Shown here: positions 27,926 through 37,008 of the stretch, piece after piece
How positions within the stretch are numbered: the first letter of the stretch is position 1
Layout of the letters: each line of letters begins with the position of its first letter
Assembly (NCBI RefSeq): GCF_011947285.1
Contig: NZ_JAAOZT010000010.1
Span: 1-64,000 of the forward strand
Source: Glaciimonas immobilis
Lineage (GTDB): Bacteria > Pseudomonadota > Gammaproteobacteria > Burkholderiales > Burkholderiaceae_D
Direction: 5' to 3'
Length of the DNA: 64,000 nt
Notes under the pieces: generated by a model
Told to the model about the DNA's origin: nothing
The model's database searches: none
What the model saw: the letters and a program-made list of their open reading frames with translations, nothing else
Made by a program: the position numbers and the translations under genes

Positions 27926-28663
27926 TTACAACGTCTTGCTGAGGGCCGCCCGCAAATCAAAATTCGATGATTGCTCCGGTTGCACGCGCTCCTCGCAATT
28001 ATGCAGATGATGCGCCATTTGGGCCTGCGCCTGCGCTGCATCGCCGCTTTCCAGCGCTAGCAATACACTCTCATGCTCGTCAAACGAACAGGCGTTTTGA
28101 CCCGGCACTTCTATCTTTGCGATTAGCAACGTGGTGCGCGACACCAGCTTGCGCAACACTTCCACCAACAAGACGTTGTCGGTCAGTGCGGCCAGTTCCA
28201 GATGAAATTGTGCCGACAATCGGATCCAGCGTGGCCGGTCTCCGTTAACATAGGCAGCCCGCTCTTCATCGACCAGTTTACGCAGTGTCGCCAATTGCTT
28301 CGGCGTGACGCTTTTTGCGACTTTATCTAGTGTCGCGTGTTCAATGATCTTGCGTAGTTCGAACATGTCCCGCGCTTCAGCGGTGGTCGGGCTGGCAATG
28401 AACGCGCCGCGATTGGCCTCCAGCTCAACCAGACCTTCGGTCGCCAGACGGCTTAAAACCTTGCGCACTGTATGCCGCGCCGTGTCATAAATTTGGCACA
28501 GGACTTGTTCTGTCAGCTTGGTGCGCGGGGGTAAGCGATGTTCCATGATGGCGTCGTAGACGTCATGGTAAATACGCTCTTCGGCATTGGTGTGGGGTTT
28601 GGACGGCGCGATTTTGGTGGCTGCAATACTTGCGAGGCGCAATGGTTTGACGGGTTTGTTCAT
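27926..28663 (-). CDS. GntR-family (FCD) transcriptional regulator
   Basis: 245 residues from the ATG at 28663 (M-N-K-P-V-K-P-L-R). The frame is open 47 codons further up, but that part is translated from the adjacent repeat element and is not native. The winged helix (A-E-E-R-I-Y-H-D-V-Y-D-A-I then L-T-E-Q-V-L and R-H-T-V-R-K-V-L-S-R-L-A-T-E-G-L-V) is followed by an all-helical FCD effector domain with conserved Asp/His metal-type residues (F-E-L-R-K-I-I-E, F-H-L-E-L-A, D-E-H-E-S-V-L). It lies between the hydroxylase pair and the nucleoside transporter genes and could control either. Confidence 0.88.
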   Translation of the reverse strand: MNKPVKPLRLASIAATKIAPSKPHTNAEERIYHDVYDAIMEHRLPPRTKLTEQVLCQIYDTARHTVRKVLSRLATEGLVELEANRGAFIASPTTAEARDMFELRKIIEHATLDKVAKSVTPKQLATLRKLVDEERAAYVNGDRPRWIRLSAQFHLELAALTDNVLLVEVLRKLVSRTTLLIAKIEVPGQNACSFDEHESVLLALESGDAAQAQAQMAHHLHNCEERVQPEQSSNFDLRAALSKTL

Positions 28664-28741
28664 TTTGTTCGCGTTGGAAAAAGTCGTAGTCACATTCTCT
28701 TTGTGCCGATACGTATGTTTAAAGTTCAATAACCCTGGGCA

Positions 28742-28852
28742 GGACTTACGCAAAACCGTCCCCGCAACGAGCTTGTCAATCCTGCCGACCAAGACAGTAC
28801 GCAAGTACGGCTAGGGAAGCACTACGCGGCTGGGGGAACTTTGCGTAAGTCC
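28742..28852 (+). repeat. Dispersed element with terminal inverted repeats, copy 2
   Basis: 111 bp bounded by perfect 13-bp inverted repeats GGACTTACGCAAA (28742-28754) and TTTGCGTAAGTCC (28840-28852). The interior includes ACCGTCCCCGCAACGAGC and GACAGTACGCAAGTACGG. It is the best-preserved of the three copies. It lies between the GntR gene and the BMP gene, 10 bp from the end of the latter, and has no coding capacity of its own. Confidence 0.93.
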
Positions 28853-28861
28853 AAGTTATAT

Positions 28862-29947
28862 TTACTTAGGCAATGAACCTTCTACACCAGCAACCAGCCA
28901 GTTAATTCCCATCAGATCGTTCATAGGCATTACTGCGCCGGCCGCGACTTTTACTGCACCGGTATTGTCTTTCAGAGGACCTGCAAACGGCACCAGTTTG
29001 CCATCGACGATGTCTTTTTTCTTTTCATTAAAAAGCTTGGCCACATCCGCTGGTACCGAGGCATTCAATGGCGAGAGAACAACGAGGTTTTCTTTGATGC
29101 CCCACAGGGTCTGTGCCGGTTTCCAGGTACCCGCTAACTGGCTCTTAACTTCCTGGATGTAATAAACACCCCAGTTTTCGGTATTGGCGGTGAGTTGTGC
29201 TTTAGGGCCGTACTTGGCCATGTCCGTATCCCAACCGAATGCGTGTACACCTTTTTCTTCAGCAACCTGAACCACGGCTGGTGAATCGGTATTTTGTGCC
29301 AGCATATCAGCGCCCTGCGCTACCAATGTTTCTGCCGCTTGACGTTCTTTGCCCGGGTCATACCAGGTATTTACCCATACGACTTTGGTCTTGATCTTAG
29401 GATTGACGCTCTGCGCACCCAATGTATAGGCGTTGATGTTGCGCACCACTTCCGGGACCGGAAACGAACCGACAAAACCCAATGTATTGGACTTCGTCAT
29501 TTTTCCTGCGATCATACCGAGCAAATAAGCGCCTTCATAAAAGCGCGTTTGATACGTGCCGACATTGGCCGCGGTTTTATAGCCGGTGGCGTGCATGAAA
29601 TGGACTTTAGGGAAGGATTTTGCGACCTTCATCGTCGGGTCCATATAGCCAAACGACGTAGTAAAGATCATTTGGTTACCATCAACCGCCAACTGGCGAA
29701 TTACGCGTTCAGCATCCGCTGTTTCCGGCACGTTTTCAACGAAAGTCGTCTTGATTTTGTTGCCGAATTCTTTCTCTAAGGCGCGTCGTCCCTGATCGTG
29801 CTGAAACGTCCAGCCACCGTCACCGACTGGCCCCAGATATACAAAAGCCACTTTCAGCGGCTCGGCAGCTTGCGCAACGGGAAGCGCGCCCAAAGTCAAA
29901 CCGGTAGCTGCCGCAATGACCGCTAATGTGGAACGTAATCTAAACAT
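28862..29947 (-). CDS. BMP-family ABC transporter substrate-binding protein
   Basis: 361 residues with a signal peptide of about 27 residues ending A-Q-A. The mature part starts L-K-V-A-F-V-Y-L-G-P-V-G-D-G-G-W-T-F-Q-H-D-Q-G-R, the basic membrane protein/PnrA-like fold that binds nucleosides or related purines. G-W-D-T-D-M (about 216) and a G-V-Y-Y-I-Q-E-V region are also typical. The ATPase and two permease genes that would complete the importer lie on the opposite strand at 31.6-35.2 kb, beyond a Tsx-like porin gene. The gene ends 10 bp from the repeat element. Confidence 0.92.
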   Translation of the reverse strand: MFRLRSTLAVIAAATGLTLGALPVAQAAEPLKVAFVYLGPVGDGGWTFQHDQGRRALEKEFGNKIKTTFVENVPETADAERVIRQLAVDGNQMIFTTSFGYMDPTMKVAKSFPKVHFMHATGYKTAANVGTYQTRFYEGAYLLGMIAGKMTKSNTLGFVGSFPVPEVVRNINAYTLGAQSVNPKIKTKVVWVNTWYDPGKERQAAETLVAQGADMLAQNTDSPAVVQVAEEKGVHAFGWDTDMAKYGPKAQLTANTENWGVYYIQEVKSQLAGTWKPAQTLWGIKENLVVLSPLNASVPADVAKLFNEKKKDIVDGKLVPFAGPLKDNTGAVKVAAGAVMPMNDLMGINWLVAGVEGSLPK

Positions 29948-30167
29948 CGTGAACTCCTTTTACGTGAATCCGGTTTCCGTATGCTGACTTGCGGAGAACC
30001 GGACAAAAAGCTGCTCAGGCAAATAAAAAACCTGTCGCAGGATCGATTGTCAGGGTTAAAGTGCGCTCAAAAGCCGCATAGTTTTTAGGACTACTTTGGC
30101 TTCTTCGCGCGCTTTAGCTAATTTATAGCCAACTGACGCCCGCTCGTTGCAAATTGCAAACGGGTTC

Positions 30168-31004
30168 TTAGAAGTGGTATTCGGCCCGGATCATTGGCGT
30201 TTTTGCTAAAGAACCGCGCACAGTTGATGGTGTGCCGAACTTGTTGCGCCAGTATTGGTATTCAACACCAACGCGCAAAGTGTTTTTACCCATTCCCATT
30301 GGCGTGCCGAGGTCGTACATGACTTGACCATCAAAATTCAATTCCGGCGCTGTGCCGCCACCGTATTCATTGGTGCCCTTGGCTGCGATGTAATTCACAT
30401 ATCCTTCGAACGCGAATCCGGTCGAAGCAATTGGGAGTCCCCAGGCTGCGCTCAACATAGGATGCAGATCGTAGGTGTAACGGCTGGAGATGCCAACTGG
30501 CTGATTGCTTTCCTGTATTAACAGCAAACTGATGTTAAGGAAACCTGGCACGTCCATCATCAACGTAGGTCCCAATACCAGCATACGTTTTTTGGAAGCA
30601 TAACCAGGATCGTTCTTAGTGTTCCAATCAAAACCGGCAGTGACGCCCAGGCCGCGAACGGGGCCGAAGGACAGGTTTTTGCCTGAAACTTTGCCCAGAT
30701 CAAGTGTGTTGCGATAGACGATATAGGCTTCTTGCGCGTTACTATCCTTGCTGTTGGATTGCAATAGATCGACGTTGAAAAAGTTAGTACCATATTTGTA
30801 ACCGCTGGCATGGGTCAGATTGATGATGCTTTTTGCGATGCCGGTACCGACGTACGGCTCAGCAAATTGCGTACCGTAGCGATAGCCGATCGATGTGTCG
30901 CTCCATTCTGCTGCGCTGGCGTGTTGAACACTGACCAACGCCGCTGCCACTGTCAACGCATTGACCGCCAATTTACCCATTTTCATTGCTGCTTGCTTTG
31001 CCAT
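30168..31004 (-). CDS. Tsx-like nucleoside-specific outer-membrane channel
   Basis: 278 residues from the ATG at 31004 (M-A-K-Q-A-A-M-K-M-G-K); nine upstream codons in frame lack a ribosome site. The signal peptide ends S-A-A (about residue 32). The mature part begins E-W-S-D-T-S-I-G-Y-R-Y-G-T-Q-F-A-E-P, like the Tsx family, and alternating beta strands run to a terminal A-E-Y-H-F with the C-terminal Phe needed for outer-membrane assembly. It should pass nucleosides into the periplasm for the BMP protein encoded just downstream. It is divergent from the transporter ATPase gene. Confidence 0.85.
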   Translation of the reverse strand: MAKQAAMKMGKLAVNALTVAAALVSVQHASAAEWSDTSIGYRYGTQFAEPYVGTGIAKSIINLTHASGYKYGTNFFNVDLLQSNSKDSNAQEAYIVYRNTLDLGKVSGKNLSFGPVRGLGVTAGFDWNTKNDPGYASKKRMLVLGPTLMMDVPGFLNISLLLIQESNQPVGISSRYTYDLHPMLSAAWGLPIASTGFAFEGYVNYIAAKGTNEYGGGTAPELNFDGQVMYDLGTPMGMGKNTLRVGVEYQYWRNKFGTPSTVRGSLAKTPMIRAEYHF

Positions 31005-31359
31005 TTTTTTTCCAGAAGTGTTGATAACCAAAAAAGGAATTAAGGAGCCCCGTTTCTCCTCATTGCGATAATGCGTGTGAGATTGCAGCGTTAAATCAAA
31101 CTGCTGATGTCTATAATTTTATTGCCAGCAATTCTTGTGCCAATTGTAGACAATCGTTGCTCATAGTAGAAAATTGTTTATGCATATACGGTATCAATTC
31201 CTTATGATGAGTATCGGTGCAGAAATTATGCATATTTGCCTTATTTTGGTCAGTAGCCCGGAGATTTGCACTATTGCGGTGCGTAAACTATTGCGAAGTC
31301 GGATGGAGGTGCAAAGTTATGTGACACTTTTCGTCAAAATATTGCCGTCAATTAGCGAC

Positions 31360-31377
31360 AATTTTGTCGACAAAATT
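31360..31377. promoter_or_regulatory. 18-bp perfect palindrome in the porin-transporter divergent region
   Basis: AATTTTGTCGACAAAATT is a perfect palindrome. It lies in the 590-bp gap between the Tsx-like gene and the ABC ATPase gene, 356 bp from the former and 217 bp from the latter. A second TGTCGAC occurs at 31462-31468, and ATTGT-AG-ACAAT at 31143-31154. It is a candidate operator for a GntR-type repressor; the partner is inferred. The rest of the gap holds no credible gene. Confidence 0.5.
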
Positions 31378-31593
31378 AAATTAATTTTGATCATCCTCTC
31401 GATTTAACCAACGATGAAGAATTTATTTTTCAGGGAAGAAATTCGCTTGGCAGAGATCGACTGTCGACGGCGTTTCTCTCCCAGGGAATAACTCTCTTTG
31501 ACCGTACTGGCATGACAATTGCAGGTCTCCTATGTGCGCGTAGACGCGGAACAAGCTGCTGACCGCTTTTTAATATTTTTACGGATTATTCCA

Positions 31594-33204
31594 ATGGACC
31601 AACTGCCGGTTTATTTTGATTTGCCGCCACGCCTGGTCTTGACCGGCATCACCAAGCGGTATCCTTCCGTCGTTGCTAACGACGACATCGGCCTAAGTGT
31701 GCGACCCGGTGAGATTCATGCCCTGTTAGGTGAGAACGGCGCGGGCAAAAGCACGCTCATGAAGATCGTCTATGGCGTGACCAAGCCGGATGAGGGCAGC
31801 ATTTTATGGGAGGGTCGTTACCTTGATATCGCCAGCCCGTCGCAGGCGCGGCGGTTAGGTATCGGCATGGTGTTCCAGCATTTCTCATTGTTCGAGACAT
31901 TGACCGTCGCTGAGAATATTGCTCTGGCGCTAGACGGGCAAATGGCGCCGCCGTTGTTGGCAGCGCGGATTACCGAAGTCTCAGAAAAATACGGTCTGCC
32001 GATTGATCCGCATCGATTGGTCCACAGCATGTCGGTGGGTGAGCGCCAGCGCGTTGAAATCGTGCGGTGTCTGTTGCAGGAACCAAAGTTGCTGATTATG
32101 GATGAGCCGACATCGGTGCTGACGCCGCAAGCGGTGCTGGTCTTGTTCGCTACCTTGCGTCAGCTGGCGGCGGAAGGCTGCAGCATTCTTTATATTAGTC
32201 ACAAACTTGATGAGATTCGGGCTTTGTGCGACACGGCCACCGTCTTGCGCGGCGGACGTGTCAGCGGCACTGCTACGCCAAAAAATGAAACCAACGATAG
32301 TCTTGCGCGCATGATGATTGGCGGCGAGCTGGCTGAATGCCATTTGACGCCGCAAGCCACCGGAGAAGTCCGACTGGCGCTGGATCAGCTATCGCTCGGG
32401 ACCATCGATCCGTTTGGAACCACGCTCAAGGCCATTAGTCTGGCCGTAAAAAGCGGCGAAATACTGGGCATCGCGGGCGTATCCGGCAACGGCCAGAAAG
32501 AATTGCTGGCAGCGCTCTCGGGCGAAAGTCTCAGTCCACAAGGTCCGATGATTACGTTAATGGGCGAACAGGTCGGCCATTTACATCCGGCCCAGCGGCG
32601 CAGACTCGGTTTGACCTTTGTGCCGGAAGAACGGCTGGGACGTGGCGCAGTACCCGCCATGAGCCTCGCCCAAAATGTATTATTGACAGGCGCCCGTCAT
32701 GGCCTGGTACGCAAAGGCCTGATGCAACACGGTGCCATACGTCAGTTTGCGCGCGATGTGATAACGCGTTTCGGCGTCAAATGCGGTGACGAACAATCGG
32801 TGGCGTCCAGTCTGTCTGGCGGCAATCTGCAAAAATTTATTGTCGGTCGCGAGACCATGCTGAATCCCAAAATGATGATCATTGCGCAGCCGACATGGGG
32901 CGTGGATGTCGGGGCGGCACAACTGATTCGGCAGGCACTGATAGATTTGCGTCTGCAAGGCGTGGCGTTGTTGGTGATTTCGGAAGAGCTTGAAGAACTG
33001 TTCACCATCAGCGACCGCATTTGCGTATTGGCCGCCGGTCGGTTATCGCCAGCGGTACGACTCGCCGACACCAATATTGAGCAGATCGGTAACTGGATGA
33101 GCGGCAATTTTGACGGTCTGCCGCCGGATTCCGGCACTGATCGCTATGCCTCACATCAACTGAACAAACAGATTAAACAGGAGAGTCATCTTGCTCAAAC
33201 TTGA
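31594..33204 (+). CDS. Nucleoside-type ABC transporter ATPase (two fused NBDs)
   Basis: 536 residues from the ATG at 31594 (M-D-Q-L-P-V-Y-F-D); 25 earlier in-frame codons are unlike the family. There are two ABC domains. The first has Walker A G-E-N-G-A-G-K-S-T, signature S-V-G-E-R-Q-R-V-E and Walker B L-L-I-M-D-E-P-T-S-V-L. The second has a degenerate Walker A (G-V-S-G-N-G-Q-K-E-L) and signature L-S-G-G-N-L-Q-K. This asymmetric pair is typical of the BMP/ribose importer ATPases (NupO, YufO, RbsA). It overlaps the next permease gene by 14 bp. Confidence 0.93.
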   Translation: MDQLPVYFDLPPRLVLTGITKRYPSVVANDDIGLSVRPGEIHALLGENGAGKSTLMKIVYGVTKPDEGSILWEGRYLDIASPSQARRLGIGMVFQHFSLFETLTVAENIALALDGQMAPPLLAARITEVSEKYGLPIDPHRLVHSMSVGERQRVEIVRCLLQEPKLLIMDEPTSVLTPQAVLVLFATLRQLAAEGCSILYISHKLDEIRALCDTATVLRGGRVSGTATPKNETNDSLARMMIGGELAECHLTPQATGEVRLALDQLSLGTIDPFGTTLKAISLAVKSGEILGIAGVSGNGQKELLAALSGESLSPQGPMITLMGEQVGHLHPAQRRRLGLTFVPEERLGRGAVPAMSLAQNVLLTGARHGLVRKGLMQHGAIRQFARDVITRFGVKCGDEQSVASSLSGGNLQKFIVGRETMLNPKMMIIAQPTWGVDVGAAQLIRQALIDLRLQGVALLVISEELEELFTISDRICVLAAGRLSPAVRLADTNIEQIGNWMSGNFDGLPPDSGTDRYASHQLNKQIKQESHLAQT

Positions 33205-34291
33205 ACGGCGGGCGGATCCGTCGCCGCTGATGCGCGTTGCCTCACCGTTGATCGCGGCGGCGGCCATGCTGCTAACCGGGATTATCATCTTTACCATTCT
33301 TGGCAAGGATCCAGAACAAGCGTTTTATGTTTTTTTTATTAAACCGCTGACCACCTTGTATGGCGTTGGTGAATGGCTGCTGAAGGCCACGCCTTTGCTG
33401 TTATGCGCACTAGGATTGGCGCTAGGTTTTCGTGCCAATGTCTGGAATATTGGTGCCGAAGGCCAGCTCACCATGGGCGCGATTGCTGGCGGCGGCGTCG
33501 CGTTATGGCTCGGTGACAGCACCGCAATCTGGGTCTTGCCGCTGATGTTTGTCGCGGGTGCGTTGGGTGGCATGGCATGGGCGGCGATTCCTGCCTTCCT
33601 GCGCAACCGGTTTAATACCAGTGAAATTTTGGTTACCCTCATGCTGGTCTACATCGCCCAATTGCTTCTGTCGTATCTGGTGCATGGTCCGTGGCGCGAT
33701 CCGATGGGCTTTAATTTTCCGCAATCCAAAACTTTCAGCGACGCCCACCTGGTGCCGCTGTTAATCGAAGGTGCGCGCACTAATTGGGGCTTCGTCCTAG
33801 GGTTGCTACTGGCCGTTGCTTCCTGGTTGTTCTCTAGCAAAACCTTCGCCGGTTACCGCATGCAGGTCGCCGGTCTCGCACCAGCTGCCGCAGCCTACGC
33901 GGGATTCTCCAACAAACGCAATGTGTGGGTGGCACTGCTCATCAGCGGTGGCACCGCAGGACTCGCCGGACTATGCGAAGTAGCAGGCCCCATCGGACAG
34001 TTGCAAGCGCAAATTTCTCCCGGATACGGTTTTGCGGCCATCATCGTCGCGTGGATCGGACGCCTGCATCCGGTCGGTATCGTGCTCGGCGCGCTCCTGA
34101 TGTCGCTGTTATATCTGGGTGGAGAATCGGCCCAGATGCAAATGGCCCTGCCATCCGCCATCACCGGCTTGTTTCAGGGATTGCTGCTGTTTTATTTGCT
34201 GGCGGCTGATTTGTTCATCACTTTCCGTCTAAAAAATGTGCATGTTGTTCGCTCACAGGCCTCTGTCGCAGTCATCAAGGAAGCCGTATGA
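33191..34291 (+). CDS. ABC transporter permease (nucleoside type, first)
   Basis: 366 residues starting at a TTG (33191) with GGAGAG upstream, overlapping the ATPase gene by 14 bp. It is a BPD_transp_2-type permease with about nine hydrophobic helices. Motifs include A-L-G-L-A-L-G-F-R-A-N-V-W-N-I-G-A-E-G-Q (about 78-97), the NIGAEGQ mark of YufP/NupP-like proteins, and N-T-S-E-I-L-V-T-L-M-L-V-Y. The stop overlaps the second permease start (ATGA). It should import nucleosides or a related ligand with the adjacent subunits. Confidence 0.93.
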   Translation: MLKLERRADPSPLMRVASPLIAAAAMLLTGIIIFTILGKDPEQAFYVFFIKPLTTLYGVGEWLLKATPLLLCALGLALGFRANVWNIGAEGQLTMGAIAGGGVALWLGDSTAIWVLPLMFVAGALGGMAWAAIPAFLRNRFNTSEILVTLMLVYIAQLLLSYLVHGPWRDPMGFNFPQSKTFSDAHLVPLLIEGARTNWGFVLGLLLAVASWLFSSKTFAGYRMQVAGLAPAAAAYAGFSNKRNVWVALLISGGTAGLAGLCEVAGPIGQLQAQISPGYGFAAIIVAWIGRLHPVGIVLGALLMSLLYLGGESAQMQMALPSAITGLFQGLLLFYLLAADLFITFRLKNVHVVRSQASVAVIKEAV

Positions 34292-35217
34292 ATGCCGCCA
34301 GCCCGATCCTGCCCATCATCACCAGTACGGTAATTGCTGCCACGCCGTTGATTTACGCCGCAATCGGTGAAACCGTCGTTGAAAAAGCAGGCGTCCTCAA
34401 TCTCGGTATCGAAGGCATGATGCTGGTCGGTGCCGTCGCCGGATTCGCCGCCGCATTGACGACCGGCAGCGCCACCGCTGGCTTTGTCGCCGCCGCTGCC
34501 GCAGGCGTCGCGATGTCGCTGATTTTTGCTTTTCTCACGCTTACCATGCAAGCCAATCAGGTTGCTACCGGGTTAGCACTCACGCTATTCGGCATCGGCT
34601 TGTCAGCGTTCCTCGGCCATGATCTGGCTGGCACGCCGATTCAGGGTTTGAAAGGCATCGATATCCCGGTTTTGTCGCAGTTACCAGTGCTTGGTCAGTT
34701 ATTGTTCCACTATGACGTGATGGTCTATCTTTCACTCGTGCTGTGCGCGTCGGTATACTGGTTTTTGACCAAAAGCCATGCAGGATTAAAAATGCGCGCA
34801 GTAGGCGAATCCCCGACCGTCGCGCATGCCATCGGTCATCCTGTGATTTTTATTCGCTATCTGGCAGTGATGTTTGGCGGCGCAACCGCAGGCATGGCGG
34901 GTGCTTATCTTTCCATCGTGCAGACCCCAATGTGGGTGGAAGGCATGACCGCGGGCAAAGGCTGGATTGCGTTGGCGCTGGTAGTGTTCGGCACCTGGAA
35001 ACCTTTGCGCGTGGTCTGCGGCGCATACCTGTTCGGCGGCGTCACAGTGCTGCAGTTATACGCACAAGGTTTTGGATTGGGCATTCCGTCGGAACTGTTG
35101 TCGATGCTGCCGTACATCGCGACCATAGTGGTGCTGGTGATTATTTGCCGCGATCCGAAGACTATTCTGCTGAATCAGCCGGTGTCGCTGGGGCGGAGTT
35201 TTCATCCTGATGCTTGA
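34288..35217 (+). CDS. ABC transporter permease (nucleoside type, second)
   Basis: 309 residues beginning in a 4-bp overlap with the previous permease. It has A-T-P-L-I-Y-A-A-I-G-E-T-V-V-E-K-A-G-V-L-N-L-G-I-E-G-M-M-L (about 18-46), the signature of the YufQ/NupQ branch of BPD_transp_2 permeases, then G-E-S-P-T-V-A-H-A-I-G and G-K-G-W-I-A-L-A-L-V-V-F-G-T-W. It forms the transmembrane pore with its 366-residue partner. The operon appears to end here or continue into the aldose epimerase gene 109 bp later. Confidence 0.93.
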   Translation: MNAASPILPIITSTVIAATPLIYAAIGETVVEKAGVLNLGIEGMMLVGAVAGFAAALTTGSATAGFVAAAAAGVAMSLIFAFLTLTMQANQVATGLALTLFGIGLSAFLGHDLAGTPIQGLKGIDIPVLSQLPVLGQLLFHYDVMVYLSLVLCASVYWFLTKSHAGLKMRAVGESPTVAHAIGHPVIFIRYLAVMFGGATAGMAGAYLSIVQTPMWVEGMTAGKGWIALALVVFGTWKPLRVVCGAYLFGGVTVLQLYAQGFGLGIPSELLSMLPYIATIVVLVIICRDPKTILLNQPVSLGRSFHPDA

Positions 35218-35326
35218 TGAAATTTTGTGGTCTGTCGTGCATGAGGCGTGAACCACAATTGTTTGGAAATGGCATTAAATTTTCTTTGGTACAAAATGGC
35301 AACGATGTCTGGATCGGAGATAATGG

Positions 35327-36418
35327 ATGTTCGATGGCATATTCATCAGAACACCTCAATTAATTCCAAACATGATCCAACTCCCTGTTTCCAGTACCAA
35401 AACCGCTACCGGCGAGATTCTATATACGCTGCGCAATGCCAGCGATATGCGCGTTGTTATCAGTAATCGCGGCGGCACGCTGATCTCGTGGCATGCGCCG
35501 GACCGTTACGGTCGCATCGCGGATGTCTTGCTCGGCTATCCGGACACCAAAGGTTATGTCACCAACCTACCATTTTTCGGTGGCCTGATCGGGCGGTGGG
35601 CTAACCGGATAGCTGATGGGCACTTCATGCTTGATGGTGCCGATTTTTTGGTGGACCGGAATAATGGCACCAATCATTTACACGGGGGTGACGCTGGGTT
35701 TCATCTGGCGCTATGGGACGTGCATGTTGACAATAATGGCTTGCGGTTGCGGCACACTTCTAAAGACGGTGAAGCCGGTTTTCCCGGTAATCTTCAGGTT
35801 GAGGTGCGCTATCGGCTTGACGAGGAGGGTGAACTCACCATCGATTATCAGGCGATCACGGATGCACCGACACCAGTCAACCTGACGTCGCATGCCTACT
35901 TCAATCTCAATGGCGGGTGTAGCGATATCAGCGATCATATGCTCTCAATTGATGCAGATTATTTTCTCAAGGTGGACCAAAGATTGATCCCGACGGAACG
36001 CGCGGAGGTCGCGGGCAGCACCTTTGATTTTCGCCAGCCTTCGCTTATCGGTCCCCGCCTGGCGTCGTCCGATGCGCAACTTGGATTGGCAGGTGGGTTT
36101 GATCATTGCTACTGCCTGCATTGGAATGAAGGAATGATGCACGGCGCATTGCGCGAGGTCGCACAGGTGTACGATCCTGGCTCGGGACGTGCGTTAACCG
36201 TCGCCACCACCGAAACCGGTCTGCAATTTTATAGCGGTAATTTTCTGGATGGCGTCGTAGGGCGTGGCGCACAACCGTATGCGGTGCATGATGGTTTTTG
36301 CCTTGAGGCGCAGGCCTTTCCGGATCAGATCAACGGCCCCGATGCCGAAGCGGTGATATTGCGCCCCGGTCAAATCTACCGGCAAACAACGGTGTATAGA
36401 TTAAGCGTACGGGATTGA
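35327..36418 (+). CDS. galM: Aldose 1-epimerase
   Basis: 363 residues from the ATG at 35327, behind GGAGATAATG; an internal ATG at 35372 would remove 15 residues and lacks a ribosome site. It has the beta-sandwich mutarotase fold, with N-R-I-A-D-G, N-H-L-H-G-G (His near 104-106), T-S-H-A-Y-F-N-L-N-G (His about 183) and F-C-L-E-A-Q-A-F-P-D-Q (catalytic Glu about 326). It interconverts alpha and beta forms of free sugars. Its position after the transporter permeases suggests that a sugar, perhaps ribose freed from nucleosides, is processed. That link is inferred from position only. Confidence 0.92.
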   Translation: MFDGIFIRTPQLIPNMIQLPVSSTKTATGEILYTLRNASDMRVVISNRGGTLISWHAPDRYGRIADVLLGYPDTKGYVTNLPFFGGLIGRWANRIADGHFMLDGADFLVDRNNGTNHLHGGDAGFHLALWDVHVDNNGLRLRHTSKDGEAGFPGNLQVEVRYRLDEEGELTIDYQAITDAPTPVNLTSHAYFNLNGGCSDISDHMLSIDADYFLKVDQRLIPTERAEVAGSTFDFRQPSLIGPRLASSDAQLGLAGGFDHCYCLHWNEGMMHGALREVAQVYDPGSGRALTVATTETGLQFYSGNFLDGVVGRGAQPYAVHDGFCLEAQAFPDQINGPDAEAVILRPGQIYRQTTVYRLSVRD

Positions 36419-36521
36419 AAATGTGGGACAATCCTGCGAGCAACTTGCTAATAACGCACGGTCAACGCAGGGTCGCTGGTGGGACTGCGCTGCTTACCCT
36501 TAACCCGCATGGAGTCCACAT

Positions 36522-36986
36522 ATGATTATTTCGACTGAGCTTGAATACGTAGGATTTTGGGCAAGAGTCTGGGCTAGTTTAATTGATACCGTTCTGTTGA
36601 TGATCGTTGTCTTTGCGATATCATTCGCCATTTACGGACGCATGGAAATGGCCGAGGGTGTCACATTTACTGGCTTTAAGAATATTCTGATTGCCTATGT
36701 ATTACCTGCTGCCATTGTTATCGTATTTTGGACCGCAAAGCATGCGACGCCGGGCAAGATGGTCATCGGCGCGACCATTGTCGATGCCGCGACAGGTGCG
36801 CCTCCCAGCATGAAGCAGCACATCATTCGCTACGTGGGTTACTACGTTTCTGCTTTTGTCTTTTGTATTGGTTTTATCTGGGTCGGTATAGATAAAAGAA
36901 AACAAGGATGGCACGACAAGATTGCCGGGACGGTTGTAGTCAGGAAGAGAAACAGAGGGACCGAACCGGTCCAATTTGGCGTCTAA
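36522..36986 (+). CDS. RDD-family membrane protein
   Basis: 154 residues. The RDD signature is visible as Y-V-G-F-W-A-R-V-W-A-S-L-I-D-T-V-L-L (about 9-26), with the Arg and two Asp-type positions that name the family, and a later P-G-K-M-V-I-G-A loop and G-W-H-D-K-I-A-G-T-V-V-V (about 128-140). There are three or four transmembrane helices. No established function exists for most RDD proteins. It lies alone 100 bp after galM, with a hairpin shortly downstream. Confidence 0.88.
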   Translation: MIISTELEYVGFWARVWASLIDTVLLMIVVFAISFAIYGRMEMAEGVTFTGFKNILIAYVLPAAIVIVFWTAKHATPGKMVIGATIVDAATGAPPSMKQHIIRYVGYYVSAFVFCIGFIWVGIDKRKQGWHDKIAGTVVVRKRNRGTEPVQFGV

Positions 36987-37008
36987 TCGCCGAAAGATGT
37001 ATTAAACC

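Noticed and set aside
28664-28804. N-terminal extension of the GntR protein to 28804
   Set aside because: Those 47 codons run into the dispersed repeat element and lack family similarity; the ATG at 28663 fits better.
31174-31407. A 77-codon plus-strand frame in the Tsx/transporter gap
   Set aside because: It covers the 18-bp palindrome and AT-rich promoter DNA and has no family features.
31462-31468. TGTCGAC as a regulon-specific box
   Set aside because: The same 7-mer also occurs before the unrelated Bcr/CflA gene (about 20723) and near 27678, so it is not specific enough alone.
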